From contig CP018627.1 in the NCBI GenBank assembly GCA_002021875.1, positions 1,922,001 through 1,986,000 on the forward strand: 64,000 nucleotides of DNA. The letters are read 5' to 3'. Source of the DNA: Streptomyces hygroscopicus (GTDB taxonomy: Bacteria; Actinomycetota; Actinomycetes; Streptomycetales; Streptomycetaceae). Below, one piece after another: positions 17,945 to 27,127 of the stretch (positions are counted from its first letter, which is position 1; each line of letters starts with the position of its first letter). The translations under genes and the position numbers were made by a program. Below the pieces are notes generated by a model. That model saw only the letters and a program-made list of their open reading frames with translations, was not told the DNA's origin and made no database searches.

Positions 17945-18412
17945 TCAGCGGCCGGCGGTCACGCCCAGCTGAGCCCAGACCACCCGTCCGCCGTTCACGC
18001 CCGGCCGGTCCCCCCATGCGTCGGCCAGGGCGCGGACCAGCGCGAGTCCGCGCCCGCACTCGTCCTCCAGACCGGCCTCCCTCGGCATGGGGACGGCCGG
18101 TCCGCCGCCCTGGTCGGCGACCTCGATATAGAGCATGCGCCGCTCATGGGCGCGCAGCACACAGAGGATCTGCTCGCTTCCGGTGTGCACCAGAGCGTTG
18201 GTGAACAGCTCGGACATCACCAGCTCGGCAGCATCGCAGAGATCCTCCTGGAAGCCCCACTCCAGCACCCGTGAGCACACCCGGTGCCGGGCGACGGCGA
18301 CCGAGGCGCCTCTGGCAGGCAGCTGGAACCTCTCCTGACGGAGGGCGGAGTCAACGCTCGCGGAGTTCGGGTGGTGGGCCATCGTCGAGCGTTGACGCAA
18401 TGCCACGGCCAT
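17945..18412 (-). CDS. RsbW-like ATP-binding regulatory protein (HATPase_c)
   Basis: A 155-residue protein with the GHKL ATPase motifs of the anti-sigma RsbW/SpoIIAB group: ELVMSELFTNALVHTGS (N-box), VADQGGGP (G1) and GRGLALVRALADAWG (G2). In Streptomyces such stand-alone ATPases often neighbour XRE/DUF5753 and DUF397 genes, as here with genes at 18637 and 19497. The start at 18412 has GGAAGG just upstream; an in-frame ATG at 18382 is an alternative. The role is probably a kinase-like partner switch on a regulator rather than a sensor kinase. The partner is unknown. Confidence 0.9.
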   Translation of the reverse strand: MAVALRQRSTMAHHPNSASVDSALRQERFQLPARGASVAVARHRVCSRVLEWGFQEDLCDAAELVMSELFTNALVHTGSEQILCVLRAHERRMLYIEVADQGGGPAVPMPREAGLEDECGRGLALVRALADAWGDRPGVNGGRVVWAQLGVTAGR

Positions 18413-18636
18413 GTGCCTTCCGTCCGTCTACCTGTGGGGGCGTGAATGCCGTACGTGAATGCCGCAAGTGCGCGACACAGCAGCCACGTTGGACTGGTCA
18501 CACCCGTCACTATCGTTGCTGCGAGCACCAGTTGGCAAGGCGCGATCTGCAAAATGCAGAATAGCCAGCGCACTCTGTTGCCCTCACCTCGCACGTGGCA
18601 CACTGATCCTGACAAGACCGTCCCAGGAGGTACGAC

Positions 18637-19494
18637 GTGGGTGAAGCGCGATCTGCCCCGACCGTCGGGCAGATGGTCCTCGGCATGAGGCTGCGGGACC
18701 TTCGCGAGAAAGCCGGCGTCAGCTACGACCAGGCTGCCAGGGCGCTGCACGTCAACCAGACCACGGTGCGCAGGATGGAGAAGGCCGAGGTCGGCCTGAA
18801 ACTCCCCTACGTCGAGAAGCTGCTGCAGACCTATGGCGCCGAGCAGGAAGAGATCGACTCCTTCCTCGCGCTCGCCGAGGAGGCCAACAGACCCGGCTGG
18901 TGGCACCGGTTCCGCGATGTGCTGCCGGACTGGTTCAGTCTCTATGTGAGCCTCGAGGGCGTGGCGAGCCGTATCCGCGCCTACGAGCCGCATTTCATCC
19001 CCGGACTGCTGCAGACCGAGGAGTACGCCCGCACGCTGCTCTCCATCGGCTTCCCGCACGGCTCCGCCCAGGAGCTCGACCGCCGGGTGGCGCTGCGGAT
19101 GGAGCGCCAGGAGCTGCTCAGCCGCCCGGACGGACCGCATCTGTGGGTGGTGATGGACGAGACGGTGCTTCGTCTGTCCATCGGGGGTCCCCAGGTGATG
19201 CGCGCCCAGATCGACCACCTGATCGAGGCGACACAGAAGCCCAACATCACCCTTCAGGTGGTGCCGTTCTCCGCCGGCCCTCACCCGGGCATGGGCGGAC
19301 CCTTCCAGCTCTTCCGGTTCCAGATCCCGGAACTGCCGGACATCGTCTACGCCGAGGGCCTGACCGGCGCCGGCTATCTCGACCAACGTTCCGATGTGGT
19401 CGCCTATTTGGAGGCCCTGGACCGCATGGGCACCCAGGCCACACCGGCGCGGCGCACGGAGAGTTTTCTCCGTGGGATTCGCAAGGAGCTCTGA
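18637..19494 (+). CDS. XRE-family regulator with DUF5753 (WhiJ-like)
   Basis: A 285-residue protein. Residues ~14-70 are an XRE helix-turn-helix (LRDLREKAGVSYDQAARALH, then VNQTTVRRMEKAEVGLKLP). The rest is DUF5753, recognised by ANRPGWWHRFRDVLPDWFSL, EPHFIPGLLQTEEYAR and FQIPELPDIVYAE. WhiJ-like proteins of this type influence development and antibiotic production in Streptomyces, usually with a DUF397 partner. AGGAGG precedes the GTG start. The DUF397 gene starts two bases after this stop, so the two are co-transcribed. Confidence 0.93.
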   Translation: MGEARSAPTVGQMVLGMRLRDLREKAGVSYDQAARALHVNQTTVRRMEKAEVGLKLPYVEKLLQTYGAEQEEIDSFLALAEEANRPGWWHRFRDVLPDWFSLYVSLEGVASRIRAYEPHFIPGLLQTEEYARTLLSIGFPHGSAQELDRRVALRMERQELLSRPDGPHLWVVMDETVLRLSIGGPQVMRAQIDHLIEATQKPNITLQVVPFSAGPHPGMGGPFQLFRFQIPELPDIVYAEGLTGAGYLDQRSDVVAYLEALDRMGTQATPARRTESFLRGIRKEL

Positions 19495-19496
19495 CT

Positions 19497-19796
19497 GTGG
19501 ATCAGGTACATGTGTACAACGGCATGCCGGCCAAACATCTGGGGACCGAAGGCTGGGCCAAGCCGTGGAGCGGTCCCAACGGCGGTGCGTGCGTGGAGGT
19601 CTTGAGGCTGCACGACGGGCGGGTCGCCCTGCGTCAGTCAACCGATCCGGACGGCCCTGCCCTGATCTACACCCACCATGAAATCGAGCGGTTCATCCAA
19701 GGTGCCAAGGCCGGCGCCGCGGACTTCCTGCTCAATCGTCCAGACCCCAACCTGACCTCCTCGGCGGGTACCGCACCGGAACGGAGGGCCGCGTGA
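19497..19796 (+). CDS. DUF397 small protein
   Basis: A 99-residue protein beginning MDQVHVYNGMPAKHLGTEGW. DUF397 proteins are the usual partner of XRE/DUF5753 regulators. Typical elements here are GGACVEVLRLHDGRVALRQS, with a DPDGPALIYT segment followed by a helix with FIQGAKAG. It is longer than many relatives because of an unstructured C-terminal tail. Its stop overlaps the GTG of the methyltransferase gene by four bases (GTGA), extending the operon to three genes. It probably antagonises or modulates the upstream regulator. Confidence 0.85.
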   Translation: MDQVHVYNGMPAKHLGTEGWAKPWSGPNGGACVEVLRLHDGRVALRQSTDPDGPALIYTHHEIERFIQGAKAGAADFLLNRPDPNLTSSAGTAPERRAA

Positions 19797-20611
19797 CCGA
19801 CTACGGGCTCGCCCCTGACCAGATCGACACCACCAAGCCGCACCCGGCTCGGATGTACGACTTCTACCTCAACGGCAAGGACCACTACGAGGTCGACGCG
19901 GAGGCCGCCGGGCGGGTGCTGGAGGTCTATCCGACCGTCCGGCTCAACGCCACCATCAACCGGGCCTTCATCCACCGCGCCACCCGCTGGCTGGCCCGGG
20001 AGGCCGGGATCCGGCAGTTCCTCGACATAGGCACCGGCATACCCACCGAGCCCAATCTCCACCAGGTCGCCCAGGGCGTCGCCCCGGAGGCCCGGGTGGT
20101 CTACACCGACTACGACCCCATCGTGCTGGCCTACGCCCAGGCGCTGCTCATCGGCACCCCCGAGGGCCGTACGTCCTATGTGCAGGCGGATGTGCGCGAT
20201 CCCCAGCGGATCATGAGCGCCCCCGAGCTGCATGAGACGCTGGACCTGGACCAGCCGGTGGCGATCTCCGTGAACGCGCTCTTCCACTTCATCCCGGAGG
20301 AGGACAAGCCGTACGAGATCGTCCGCGAGCTGATGGCGCCCCTGGCCCCGGGCAGCTATCTGATGCTGACCCACTCCACGCATGACTTCTCGGCGGAGAC
20401 CTGGCGGAACGTCATCCAGGTCTACAAGGAGAGCGGCATCTCCTTCACCACCCGCTCCCAGAGCGAGGTCGGGGGCTTCTTCGACGGTCTGGAGCTGGTC
20501 GACCCGGGTGTGTCGGAGCCCCACCACTGGAACCCGGACCCCGGCGACCGCCCGGAGCACATCCGCAGCGCGGACATCAACATGTGGGCGGGAGTGGCCC
20601 GGAAGTCCTAG
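19793..20611 (+). CDS. SAM-dependent methyltransferase, DUF574/Methyltransf_19 family
   Basis: A 272-residue protein with the family N-terminus KPHPARMYDFYLNGKDHYEV, the SAM-binding motif FLDIGTGIPTEPNLHQVAQ, then VVYTDYDPIVLAYAQALL and VSVNALFHFIPEED-type acidic loop (here AISVNALFHFIPEED). This actinobacterial family is abundant in Streptomyces, and its substrates are mostly unknown. Its start overlaps the DUF397 stop, so it is translationally coupled to the WhiJ-like module. This raises the possibility that it modifies a signal or a product linked to that regulator. Confidence 0.9.
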   Translation: MTDYGLAPDQIDTTKPHPARMYDFYLNGKDHYEVDAEAAGRVLEVYPTVRLNATINRAFIHRATRWLAREAGIRQFLDIGTGIPTEPNLHQVAQGVAPEARVVYTDYDPIVLAYAQALLIGTPEGRTSYVQADVRDPQRIMSAPELHETLDLDQPVAISVNALFHFIPEEDKPYEIVRELMAPLAPGSYLMLTHSTHDFSAETWRNVIQVYKESGISFTTRSQSEVGGFFDGLELVDPGVSEPHHWNPDPGDRPEHIRSADINMWAGVARKS

Positions 20612-20668
20612 CGGCAGCCGGGAAGCCCCAGCGGCACGATCGTCGCGGCCGGGCTTCACGGCCCGGTG

Positions 20669-22081
20669 TCACGGCGCCTCGGTGCCGTCGCCGACCGTGA
20701 AGCCCAGTATCGCGCCCCCGCCCGGGCGCGGCCGGGCGAAGACGGTGCCGCCGTGTGCGAGGGCGACCTCGCGCACGATGGCCAGGCCCAGCCCCGAACC
20801 GGGCAGGCTGCGCGCGCCGGGCGCGCGGTAGAAGCGGTCGAAGACCCGCTCACGGTCCTCCTCGGCGATGCCGGGACCCCGGTCCAGGACCTCCACCCGG
20901 CGGCCGGTGATCACCACCTCGACGGGCTCGGTGCCGTCCTGGTCGAACTTGGCGGCGTTCTCCACCAGATTGGAGATCGCGCGCTGCAGGCCGGCCGGGC
21001 GGCCCGTCAGCCGGGTGTCGCCCTCGGCCCGTACGGTGATCTCCCGGCCGGTCCGGCGCCGGGCGAGGGTCGCGGCGGTGGTGGCCACGTCCGCCAGCGA
21101 CACCTCCGTAGGGGGTTCGTCGTCCCGCTGCCCGGCCGCCAGCTCCACCAGCTCATTGACGAGGTCGGTCAGCTCCCGGGTCTCCCCCGCCAGATCGGCC
21201 AGCAGATCCTCGCGCGCGGGCCCGGGCAGCTCCTCGAAGCGGCGCAGCAGCGAGATATTGGTGCGCAGTGAGGTGAGCGGGGTGCGCAGCTCGTGCCCGG
21301 CGTCCTCGACCAGCCGCCGCTGGTCGTCCTTGGAGCGCGCGAGCCGGCCGAGCATGCCGTCGAAGGCCCGCCCGAGGCGGCCCACCTCGTCGTCCCCGGC
21401 GACCGGCACCGCCACCTGCATCCGGCCGGTCGCGGCCACGCTCTCGGCGACCCGGGTCAGCCGCACCAGCCGCCGGGTGATCCGCCCGGCCAGCCACCAG
21501 CCGGCCAGTCCGGCGGCCAGGATGACGGCGACCACGAACAGCGCGGTGCGCTTCTGGAGTTCTCGCAGCAGGTCCTCGGTGTCGCTGATCTGCTGGGCCA
21601 CCTGGACCGCGCCGGTGCCGTCGCCCACGGCCACCGTGGCCATGCGGTACTGCTCTCCGCCGATGTCGATCTCGCGCCGTACGACGGTGCCCGGCGTGTG
21701 GGAGGCGGCGGTGATCCGGTCGTCGCCGGTCACCGGCAGCGGGGGCTTGCCCGCGTCGTAGACCGTGCCGTTGCCGTTGATCACCTGGACGTCCATCCGG
21801 CTGATCCGGCGCAGATCGTCCCGCAGGCCGTAGGGGACGGGCACGGTGGGCTCGGTGGGGTACTGCCGCAGGATCACCTTCTCGCCGCGGACCTCGCCGC
21901 GCAGATCGCGGATCACATCGTCGAACGCCGTCTGCTGGTCGACCCGCACCAGCCCGGCCGCCGCGTCATAGCTGAGGCCGCCGACCAGGAGGGTGACCAC
22001 GGAGGCCGCCGCCGCGAACAAGAGCGCGAAGGTGGTCCGCAGACTGGGCCGCCCACGGCGGAGCGGTGGAAACCGCACCAT
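20669..22081 (-). CDS. Sensor histidine kinase of an OmpR-type two-component system
   Basis: A 470-residue membrane kinase. A helix at ~15-40 and another at ~180-205 (ALFVVAVILAAGLAGWWLAG) flank an extracytoplasmic sensor region. HAMP follows, then HisKA with EDAGHELRTPLTSLRTN, then HATPase_c with NLVENAAKF, DRGPGIAEED and GSGLGLAIVREV. The domain order resembles MprB-like kinases. The ATG shares its first base with the TAA of the response regulator gene (TAATG), so both are translated together. The signal is not known; envelope stress would fit the MprAB resemblance but is only an inference. Confidence 0.93.
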   Translation of the reverse strand: MVRFPPLRRGRPSLRTTFALLFAAAASVVTLLVGGLSYDAAAGLVRVDQQTAFDDVIRDLRGEVRGEKVILRQYPTEPTVPVPYGLRDDLRRISRMDVQVINGNGTVYDAGKPPLPVTGDDRITAASHTPGTVVRREIDIGGEQYRMATVAVGDGTGAVQVAQQISDTEDLLRELQKRTALFVVAVILAAGLAGWWLAGRITRRLVRLTRVAESVAATGRMQVAVPVAGDDEVGRLGRAFDGMLGRLARSKDDQRRLVEDAGHELRTPLTSLRTNISLLRRFEELPGPAREDLLADLAGETRELTDLVNELVELAAGQRDDEPPTEVSLADVATTAATLARRRTGREITVRAEGDTRLTGRPAGLQRAISNLVENAAKFDQDGTEPVEVVITGRRVEVLDRGPGIAEEDRERVFDRFYRAPGARSLPGSGLGLAIVREVALAHGGTVFARPRPGGGAILGFTVGDGTEAP

Positions 22082-22785
22082 TACTCCTCCCGCAGGGTGT
22101 ATCCGACTCCGCGCACCGTATGGATCAGCGGGGTGCGCCCCTCCGGATCGACCTTGCGGCGCAGATAGCCGATGTAGACGGCGAGGTTCTTCGATCCGGG
22201 GCCGAAGTCGTAGCCCCAGATGCGGGCGTAGATGGTGGTGTGGTCCAGGACGATGCCCGCGTTGCGCGCCAGCAGCTCCAGCAGGTCGAACTCGGTGCGG
22301 GTCAGCTCCAGCTCCGTACCGCCGCGCCAGACCCGGCGCGCCGAGGAGTCCAGGTGCAGATCCGCGACCTCCAGCACGCCGTCGATGGCGGCGTCCTCCG
22401 GCGCGGGCGGTTCGGCGGGGGCGGCCCGGCGCAGCAGTGCGCGCAGCCGGGCGAAGACCTCCTCGACCTCGAAGGGCTTGGCCACATAGTCGTCCGCCCC
22501 GGCGTCCAGCCCCTCGATCCGGTCGGCGGTCTCGACCCGCGCGGTGAGCATCAGGATGGGGGTGCGGTCCCCCTCGGCGCGCAGCACCCGGCACACCTGG
22601 AGCCCGTCCACGCCCGGCATCATCACATCCAGGACGACCACGTCCGGGTGCTCGCGGTGGATGGCCGCCAGCGCCTCTATCCCGTCGGGCACGGCGGTGA
22701 CGCGGTACCCCTCCAGGGTCAGGGCGCGGTCCAGCGCCTGGCGGATGGCACGGTCGTCCTCGGCGAGCAGCACGGTGTTGGTCAC
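22081..22785 (-). CDS. OmpR-family response regulator
   Basis: A 234-residue protein. The receiver domain has the acidic pocket AEDD, the phospho-acceptor in VVVLDVMMPGVDGL and the conserved Lys in DYVAKPFEVEEVFARL. The C-terminal winged helix ends with AVYIGYLRRKVDPEGR and IHTVRGVGYTLR, the OmpR/PhoB DNA-recognition pattern. It has a GTG start. It is first in a two-gene operon with the kinase. It resembles MprA-type regulators. Confidence 0.94.
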   Translation of the reverse strand: MTNTVLLAEDDRAIRQALDRALTLEGYRVTAVPDGIEALAAIHREHPDVVVLDVMMPGVDGLQVCRVLRAEGDRTPILMLTARVETADRIEGLDAGADDYVAKPFEVEEVFARLRALLRRAAPAEPPAPEDAAIDGVLEVADLHLDSSARRVWRGGTELELTRTEFDLLELLARNAGIVLDHTTIYARIWGYDFGPGSKNLAVYIGYLRRKVDPEGRTPLIHTVRGVGYTLREE

Positions 22786-22835
22786 ACCCCGAGTCTGCCA
22801 AGGCCACCGGGGTGCCCGCCGCGGGCGGGGGGCCT

Positions 22836-22858
22836 GAGCGGGGCTTCTTACCCCGCTC
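22836..22858. promoter_or_regulatory. Inverted repeat between divergent response regulator and glycosyltransferase genes
   Basis: GAGCGGGG-cttctta-CCCCGCTC, an 8-bp perfect stem about midway in the 175-base divergent intergenic region. Because both neighbours point away from it, an operator is more likely than a terminator. Confidence 0.35.
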
Positions 22859-22960
22859 TCACCTTCTTCACGCGACGGGCTTACCGGGCCCGGACAAGGT
22901 GTCCGTTACGTTCCGGGGGGAACTCGCCCCGGGGATGCAACCGGCCGGAGAAAATACCGC

Positions 22961-24223
22961 ATGAAGATCGCATTCCTGCTGCACAACGCCTACGGGATCG
23001 GCGGAACGATCCGGACGACGATGAATCTCGCGACGGCGCTCGCCGACCGCCACGAGGTGGAGATCGTCTCGATGATGCGGCATCGCGAGACGCCGCGTTT
23101 CGCCCTCGACCCCCGGGTGCGGCTGGTCCCCCTGGTGGACTCGCGTCCGGAGAGCGCGGACGCGAAGGACCCGCTGTTCTTCGAGGCCAGCCGGGACTTT
23201 CCGGCCGCCGAGAAGCGGCACCACCAGTACAACCGCCTGATCGACACGCGGGCCGCGGAGTATCTGCGCGACTGCCCCGCCGATGTGATTATCGGCACTC
23301 GGCCGGGGGTGAACGTCTACATGTCCCGCTTCGCCCCCCGTCGTGCGCTGCGCATCGCCCAGGAGCATCTGCGGTACGAAGCGCACAGCAAGAAGCTGCG
23401 GCGGGAGCTGGCCCCGCACTACCGGCTGCTGGACGCCATCGTCACCACGACGGAGGCGGACGCCGCGATCTACCGCAAGAAGATGCCGTTGCCGGGGGTA
23501 CGGACCCTGGCGATACCCAACAGCGTCCCCGAACCGGCCGTCGCCCCCTCCGAGGGCACCACGCCGGTGATCGCGGCGGCCGGGCGGCTGGTCCGCGGCA
23601 AGCGCTTCGACCTGCTGATCGACGCCTTCGCGGAGGTCACGGCGAAGTTCCCGGCCTGGCGGCTGCGGATCTACGGCGGGGGCGCGGAGAAGGAGCGGCT
23701 CGCGGAGCGCATCGAGCGGCTGGGCCTGTCCGGGAGCGCGGAGCTGATGGGGTCCTACTCCCCCATCGAGGAGGAGTTCGCGAAGGCGTCGCTGGTCGCG
23801 GTGGCCTCGGACGCCGAGTCGTTCGGGATGACGATCGTGGAGGCCATGCGCTGCGGGGTGCCGGTGGTGAGCACCGACTGCCCGCTCGGCCCCGCCGAGA
23901 TCATCGAGGACGGGGTCACCGGACGGCTCGTCCCCACCGGGGACGCGCAGGCGCTGGCGAGCGCCCTGATGGACCTGATGGCCGACGCCCCGGCCCGGCG
24001 GGCGATGGCCGCGGCCGCCCTGGAGAGCTCCCGGGCCTATGACCCCGCGCCGCTCGCCCTGCGCTACGACCAGCTTTTCGAGGAGCTGCGCGCGAGCCGG
24101 TTCGCCCGCTTCTGGGAGCGCGGCCGGGCCGCCGCCCGCGCCCGCCTGCGGCGCCTGGCCCTCCGCTTCGGCATCTCCCCCGCCCGCCGGACCCCGGCGG
24201 CGGGCGGAAAGGCGAGCGCCTGA
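22961..24223 (+). CDS. GT4-family glycosyltransferase
   Basis: A 420-residue GT-B glycosyltransferase. The N-terminal acceptor domain begins MKIAFLLHNAYGIGGTIRTT. The C-terminal nucleotide-sugar domain holds IAAAGRLVRGKRFDLLIDAF and the GT4 signature ESFGMTIVEAMRCGVPVVS, then GPAEIIEDGVTGRLVP. Such enzymes transfer a sugar from UDP- or GDP-sugar with retention, often in teichoic acid, exopolysaccharide or phosphatidylinositol mannoside synthesis. No other glycan assembly genes are adjacent, so the acceptor is unknown. The tail is Arg/Ala-rich, which could favour membrane contact. Confidence 0.9.
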   Translation: MKIAFLLHNAYGIGGTIRTTMNLATALADRHEVEIVSMMRHRETPRFALDPRVRLVPLVDSRPESADAKDPLFFEASRDFPAAEKRHHQYNRLIDTRAAEYLRDCPADVIIGTRPGVNVYMSRFAPRRALRIAQEHLRYEAHSKKLRRELAPHYRLLDAIVTTTEADAAIYRKKMPLPGVRTLAIPNSVPEPAVAPSEGTTPVIAAAGRLVRGKRFDLLIDAFAEVTAKFPAWRLRIYGGGAEKERLAERIERLGLSGSAELMGSYSPIEEEFAKASLVAVASDAESFGMTIVEAMRCGVPVVSTDCPLGPAEIIEDGVTGRLVPTGDAQALASALMDLMADAPARRAMAAAALESSRAYDPAPLALRYDQLFEELRASRFARFWERGRAAARARLRRLALRFGISPARRTPAAGGKASA

Positions 24224-24451
24224 CACCACGGCGGACAGCGCCGGGCGAGGCGTAACCGCTACGGCCGGGGTTCGCGGAGCCGCCCCGCGAGGCGCCCTGG
24301 CTCGCCGTGGTGGCGGTGGCCCCTGCCGTGGTCCAGCCCGGCCGCGCCCGCCGACGGCGTCACCCTGCCGCGCGCCCCCGACGCGGGGGCGCGTGCAGGC
24401 GTCACGGGCCCGCGACGATCCGCCGGACAGGGCCTGGGCGGCGCCCCGGCG

Positions 24452-25930
24452 TTACCAGGACGTCGGGGCGTAGTCCTTCAGGAAGCAGCCGAAGAGGTCC
24501 TCGCCGCTCTCGCCCCGGACGATCGGGTCGTAGACCCGGGCCGCGCCGTCCACGAGGTCGAGGGGGGCGTGGAAGCCCTCGGCCGCCAGCCGCATCTTTT
24601 CCGGGTGCGGGCGCTCGTCGGTGATCCATCCGGTGTCGACGCTCGTCATCAGGATGGCGTCGGCCTCGAACATCTCCCGTGCGCTGGTGCGGGTCAGCAT
24701 GTTCAGCGCGGCCTTGGCCATGTTGGTGTGCGGATGGCCCGCGCCCTTGTAGCCCCGGCCGAACTTGCCCTCCATCGCGGAGACGTTGACCACGTACTTG
24801 CGCCGGGCGGGCGAGGCGGCCATCGCCGGGCGCAACCGGCTCACCAGGATGAACGGCGCCGTCTCATTGCAGAGCTGGACCTCGAGCATCTCGACCGGGT
24901 CCACCTCGTTGACCCGCTGCACCCAGGTGTTGGTCGGGTCCAGGTCCGGGACCAGCCCGCCCGCGTCGATCGCGGTCCCGGCCTCGATCCGGGCCGGTGA
25001 GGCGGAGCCGCTGGTGAGGGCGAGGGCGGTGAGGTCCTGCGGGGTGAGGGCGCCGTCCTGTGGCGTGCGGGGCGCCGGAAGGGCCGCCTGGGCGCCGCTG
25101 CCGAAGGCGCCGAGGACCAGGGACTCGGGGAGCTCCCCGGCGGGGAGCGGCGCCGACTCGCCCGCTATCAGCTCCGCGTACGCCTGGGGCGTGCGGCGGA
25201 CGGTCTGGGCGGCGTTGTTGATCAGGATGTCCAGCGGGCCCGCGGCGCCGACCTCGTCGGCCAGCGCGATGACCTGGGCGGGGTCGCGCAGATCAATGCC
25301 GACGACCTTGAGCCGGTGCAGCCACTCCCCGCTGTCCGGCATGGCCTTGAAGCGGCGGATGGCGTCGCCCGGGAAGCGGGTGGTGACGGTGGTGTGCGCG
25401 CCGTCGCGCAGCAGCCGCAGCGCGATGTACATGCCGATCTTCGCCCGGCCGCCGGTGAGCAGGGCACGGCGCCCGGTGAGATCGGTGCGGGCGTCGCGGC
25501 GGGCCCGGTTCTCGGCGGCGCAGTCGCGGCACAGCTGGTGGTAGAAGGCGTCGACCTCGACGAACCGGGTCTTGCAGACATAGCAGGAGCGGGGGCGCGC
25601 CAGGATGCCCGCGATCTCGGTGGAGACGGAGCTGCTGAGCGCGCGGCCCAGCGTCTCGTCGTCGATGCGGTCGGCGGCGCCGGTGGCGGTGGCCTCGGTC
25701 ACGGCCTTGTCATTCGCGGTCTTCGCGGCCCGCCGCTCCTGGCGCCTGCGCTGCTTCACGCTGCGGTAGATGCCGGAGGTGGCCCGGCGGACCATGATCG
25801 CGTCGGGGTGGTCGACCGGCAGCCGGTCGAGTTCCTCGAGGACGCTCAGACAGGTCGCCAGCCGCTCCGGGTCGATGCCCGGCTCCTCGGCCGCCGCCTG
25901 TTCGGCCCGGCCTTCGTCTATCACCGTCAT
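24452..25930 (-). CDS. SDR-fold protein with N-terminal CxxC pair and atypical active site
   Basis: A 492-residue protein. Residues 1-110 are a charged helical region. C116/C119 and C134/C137 form two CxxC pairs, probably a zinc site. A Rossmann SDR domain follows with LTGGRAKIGMYIALRLLRDG at ~158 and DILINNAAQTVRR. The catalytic region reads VNVSAMEGKFGRGYKG and then HTNMAKAALNML. The Lys of YxxxK is there but the Tyr position is Thr, so classical SDR chemistry is doubtful. It lies 90 bases downstream of pqqE on the same strand and could be read through from the pqq operon. The family appears conserved in actinomycetes, with no function I can name. Confidence 0.75.
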   Translation of the reverse strand: MTVIDEGRAEQAAAEEPGIDPERLATCLSVLEELDRLPVDHPDAIMVRRATSGIYRSVKQRRRQERRAAKTANDKAVTEATATGAADRIDDETLGRALSSSVSTEIAGILARPRSCYVCKTRFVEVDAFYHQLCRDCAAENRARRDARTDLTGRRALLTGGRAKIGMYIALRLLRDGAHTTVTTRFPGDAIRRFKAMPDSGEWLHRLKVVGIDLRDPAQVIALADEVGAAGPLDILINNAAQTVRRTPQAYAELIAGESAPLPAGELPESLVLGAFGSGAQAALPAPRTPQDGALTPQDLTALALTSGSASPARIEAGTAIDAGGLVPDLDPTNTWVQRVNEVDPVEMLEVQLCNETAPFILVSRLRPAMAASPARRKYVVNVSAMEGKFGRGYKGAGHPHTNMAKAALNMLTRTSAREMFEADAILMTSVDTGWITDERPHPEKMRLAAEGFHAPLDLVDGAARVYDPIVRGESGEDLFGCFLKDYAPTSW

Positions 25931-26020
25931 CGCCGCTGCCGCTTTCTGGTTCGCCTGTTCCCCTGGACAACGGCGAAACTTTACGGAAGCGGAGGCGGAT
26001 GCGCCAAACCGCGCCCGTCC

Positions 26021-27127
26021 TCACCCTCCTCCGGGCTTGCGGTACGCATAGCCGCCGGTCCGCGCCGGGGCCTGTACTCCGGCCGGGTGCCCGGCGTCCG
26101 TCAGCGCGCGGATCACGCCGTGGTCCGGGGAGAGCGCGCAGGCCGGGTCGGTACGGGCGGCGTCGCCGGTCAGGGCGTACGCCTGGCAGCGGCAGCCGCC
26201 GAAGTCCTCGGTGCGGCGGGAGCAGGTGCGGCACGGCTCGCGCATCCACTCCTCGCCCCGGTAGCGGTTGAAGGCGGTGGAGTGGTCCCAGATCCACTCC
26301 AGGGTGTGGTCGCGCACATTGGGCGGGTCCAGGTCCGGCAGGCTCGCGGCGGCGGGGCAGGGCAGCGCGGTGCCGTCGGGCGCGACGGTCAGCGAGACCG
26401 CGCCCCAGCCGCCCATGCAGGGCTTGGCGACGCCGTCGAAGTAGTCGGGCACGACCCACACCAGGTCGACGGTGCCGCCCAGCCGCTGCCGCCGGCGCTC
26501 GACCGTCTCCCGCGCCCGGGCGAGCTGGTCGCGGGTGGGCAGCAGGGCGTCGCGGTTGCGCAGCGCCCAGCCGTAGAACTGGGTGTTGGCCAGCTCGATC
26601 CGGTCGGCGCCCCAGTCCAGGCCGCGCTGGACGATGGCGTCGAGCGCGTCGAGGTTGTCGCGGTGCAGGACGACATTGATCCCGAGCGGCAGACCGGCCT
26701 CGCGCACCAGGGCGGCGGCCCGCTCCTTGGCGGCGAACGAGCGGTACCCGGCGATCCGGTCGGAGGCGGCCGGGTCGGCGTGCTGCAGGGAGAGCTGGAC
26801 ACTGCGCAGCCCGGCGGCGATCAGGGCGGCCAGCCGGGCCTCGTCCAGGCCCACACCGCTGGTGACGAGCTGGGTGTAGATCCCGGCGGACTCGGCGGCG
26901 GTGACGATCTCGGCCAGATCGCGGCGCAACAGCGGTTCCCCGCCGGAGAGATGGGTGTGCACCACGCCGAACTCCCCGGCCTGGCGCATCACCTGCGTCC
27001 ACTCGGCGGTGGACAGCTCACGCGAGCGGCGGACCAGCTCCAGCGGGTTGGAGCAGTAGGGGCAGTGCAGCGGGCAGCCGTGGGTGAGCTCGGCGAGCAG
27101 GGCCCAGGGGCGGGGCGCGGCGGTCAT
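26021..27127 (-). CDS. pqqE: PQQ synthesis radical SAM enzyme PqqE
   Basis: A 368-residue radical SAM/SPASM protein. The [4Fe-4S] SAM-cluster motif is LTHGCPLHCPYCSNP (CxxxCxxC), followed by HLSGGEPLLRRDL. C-terminal cysteines in CMGGWGA, PCRTCSRRTEDFGGCRCQA and PACAL bind the auxiliary clusters. PqqE forms the carbon-carbon bond between the Glu and Tyr side chains of PqqA, the first step of pyrroloquinoline quinone synthesis, with PqqD as peptide chaperone. It starts four bases inside the pqqD end. It is the last of the five tightly packed pqq genes. Confidence 0.96.
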   Translation of the reverse strand: MTAAPRPWALLAELTHGCPLHCPYCSNPLELVRRSRELSTAEWTQVMRQAGEFGVVHTHLSGGEPLLRRDLAEIVTAAESAGIYTQLVTSGVGLDEARLAALIAAGLRSVQLSLQHADPAASDRIAGYRSFAAKERAAALVREAGLPLGINVVLHRDNLDALDAIVQRGLDWGADRIELANTQFYGWALRNRDALLPTRDQLARARETVERRRQRLGGTVDLVWVVPDYFDGVAKPCMGGWGAVSLTVAPDGTALPCPAAASLPDLDPPNVRDHTLEWIWDHSTAFNRYRGEEWMREPCRTCSRRTEDFGGCRCQAYALTGDAARTDPACALSPDHGVIRALTDAGHPAGVQAPARTGGYAYRKPGGG

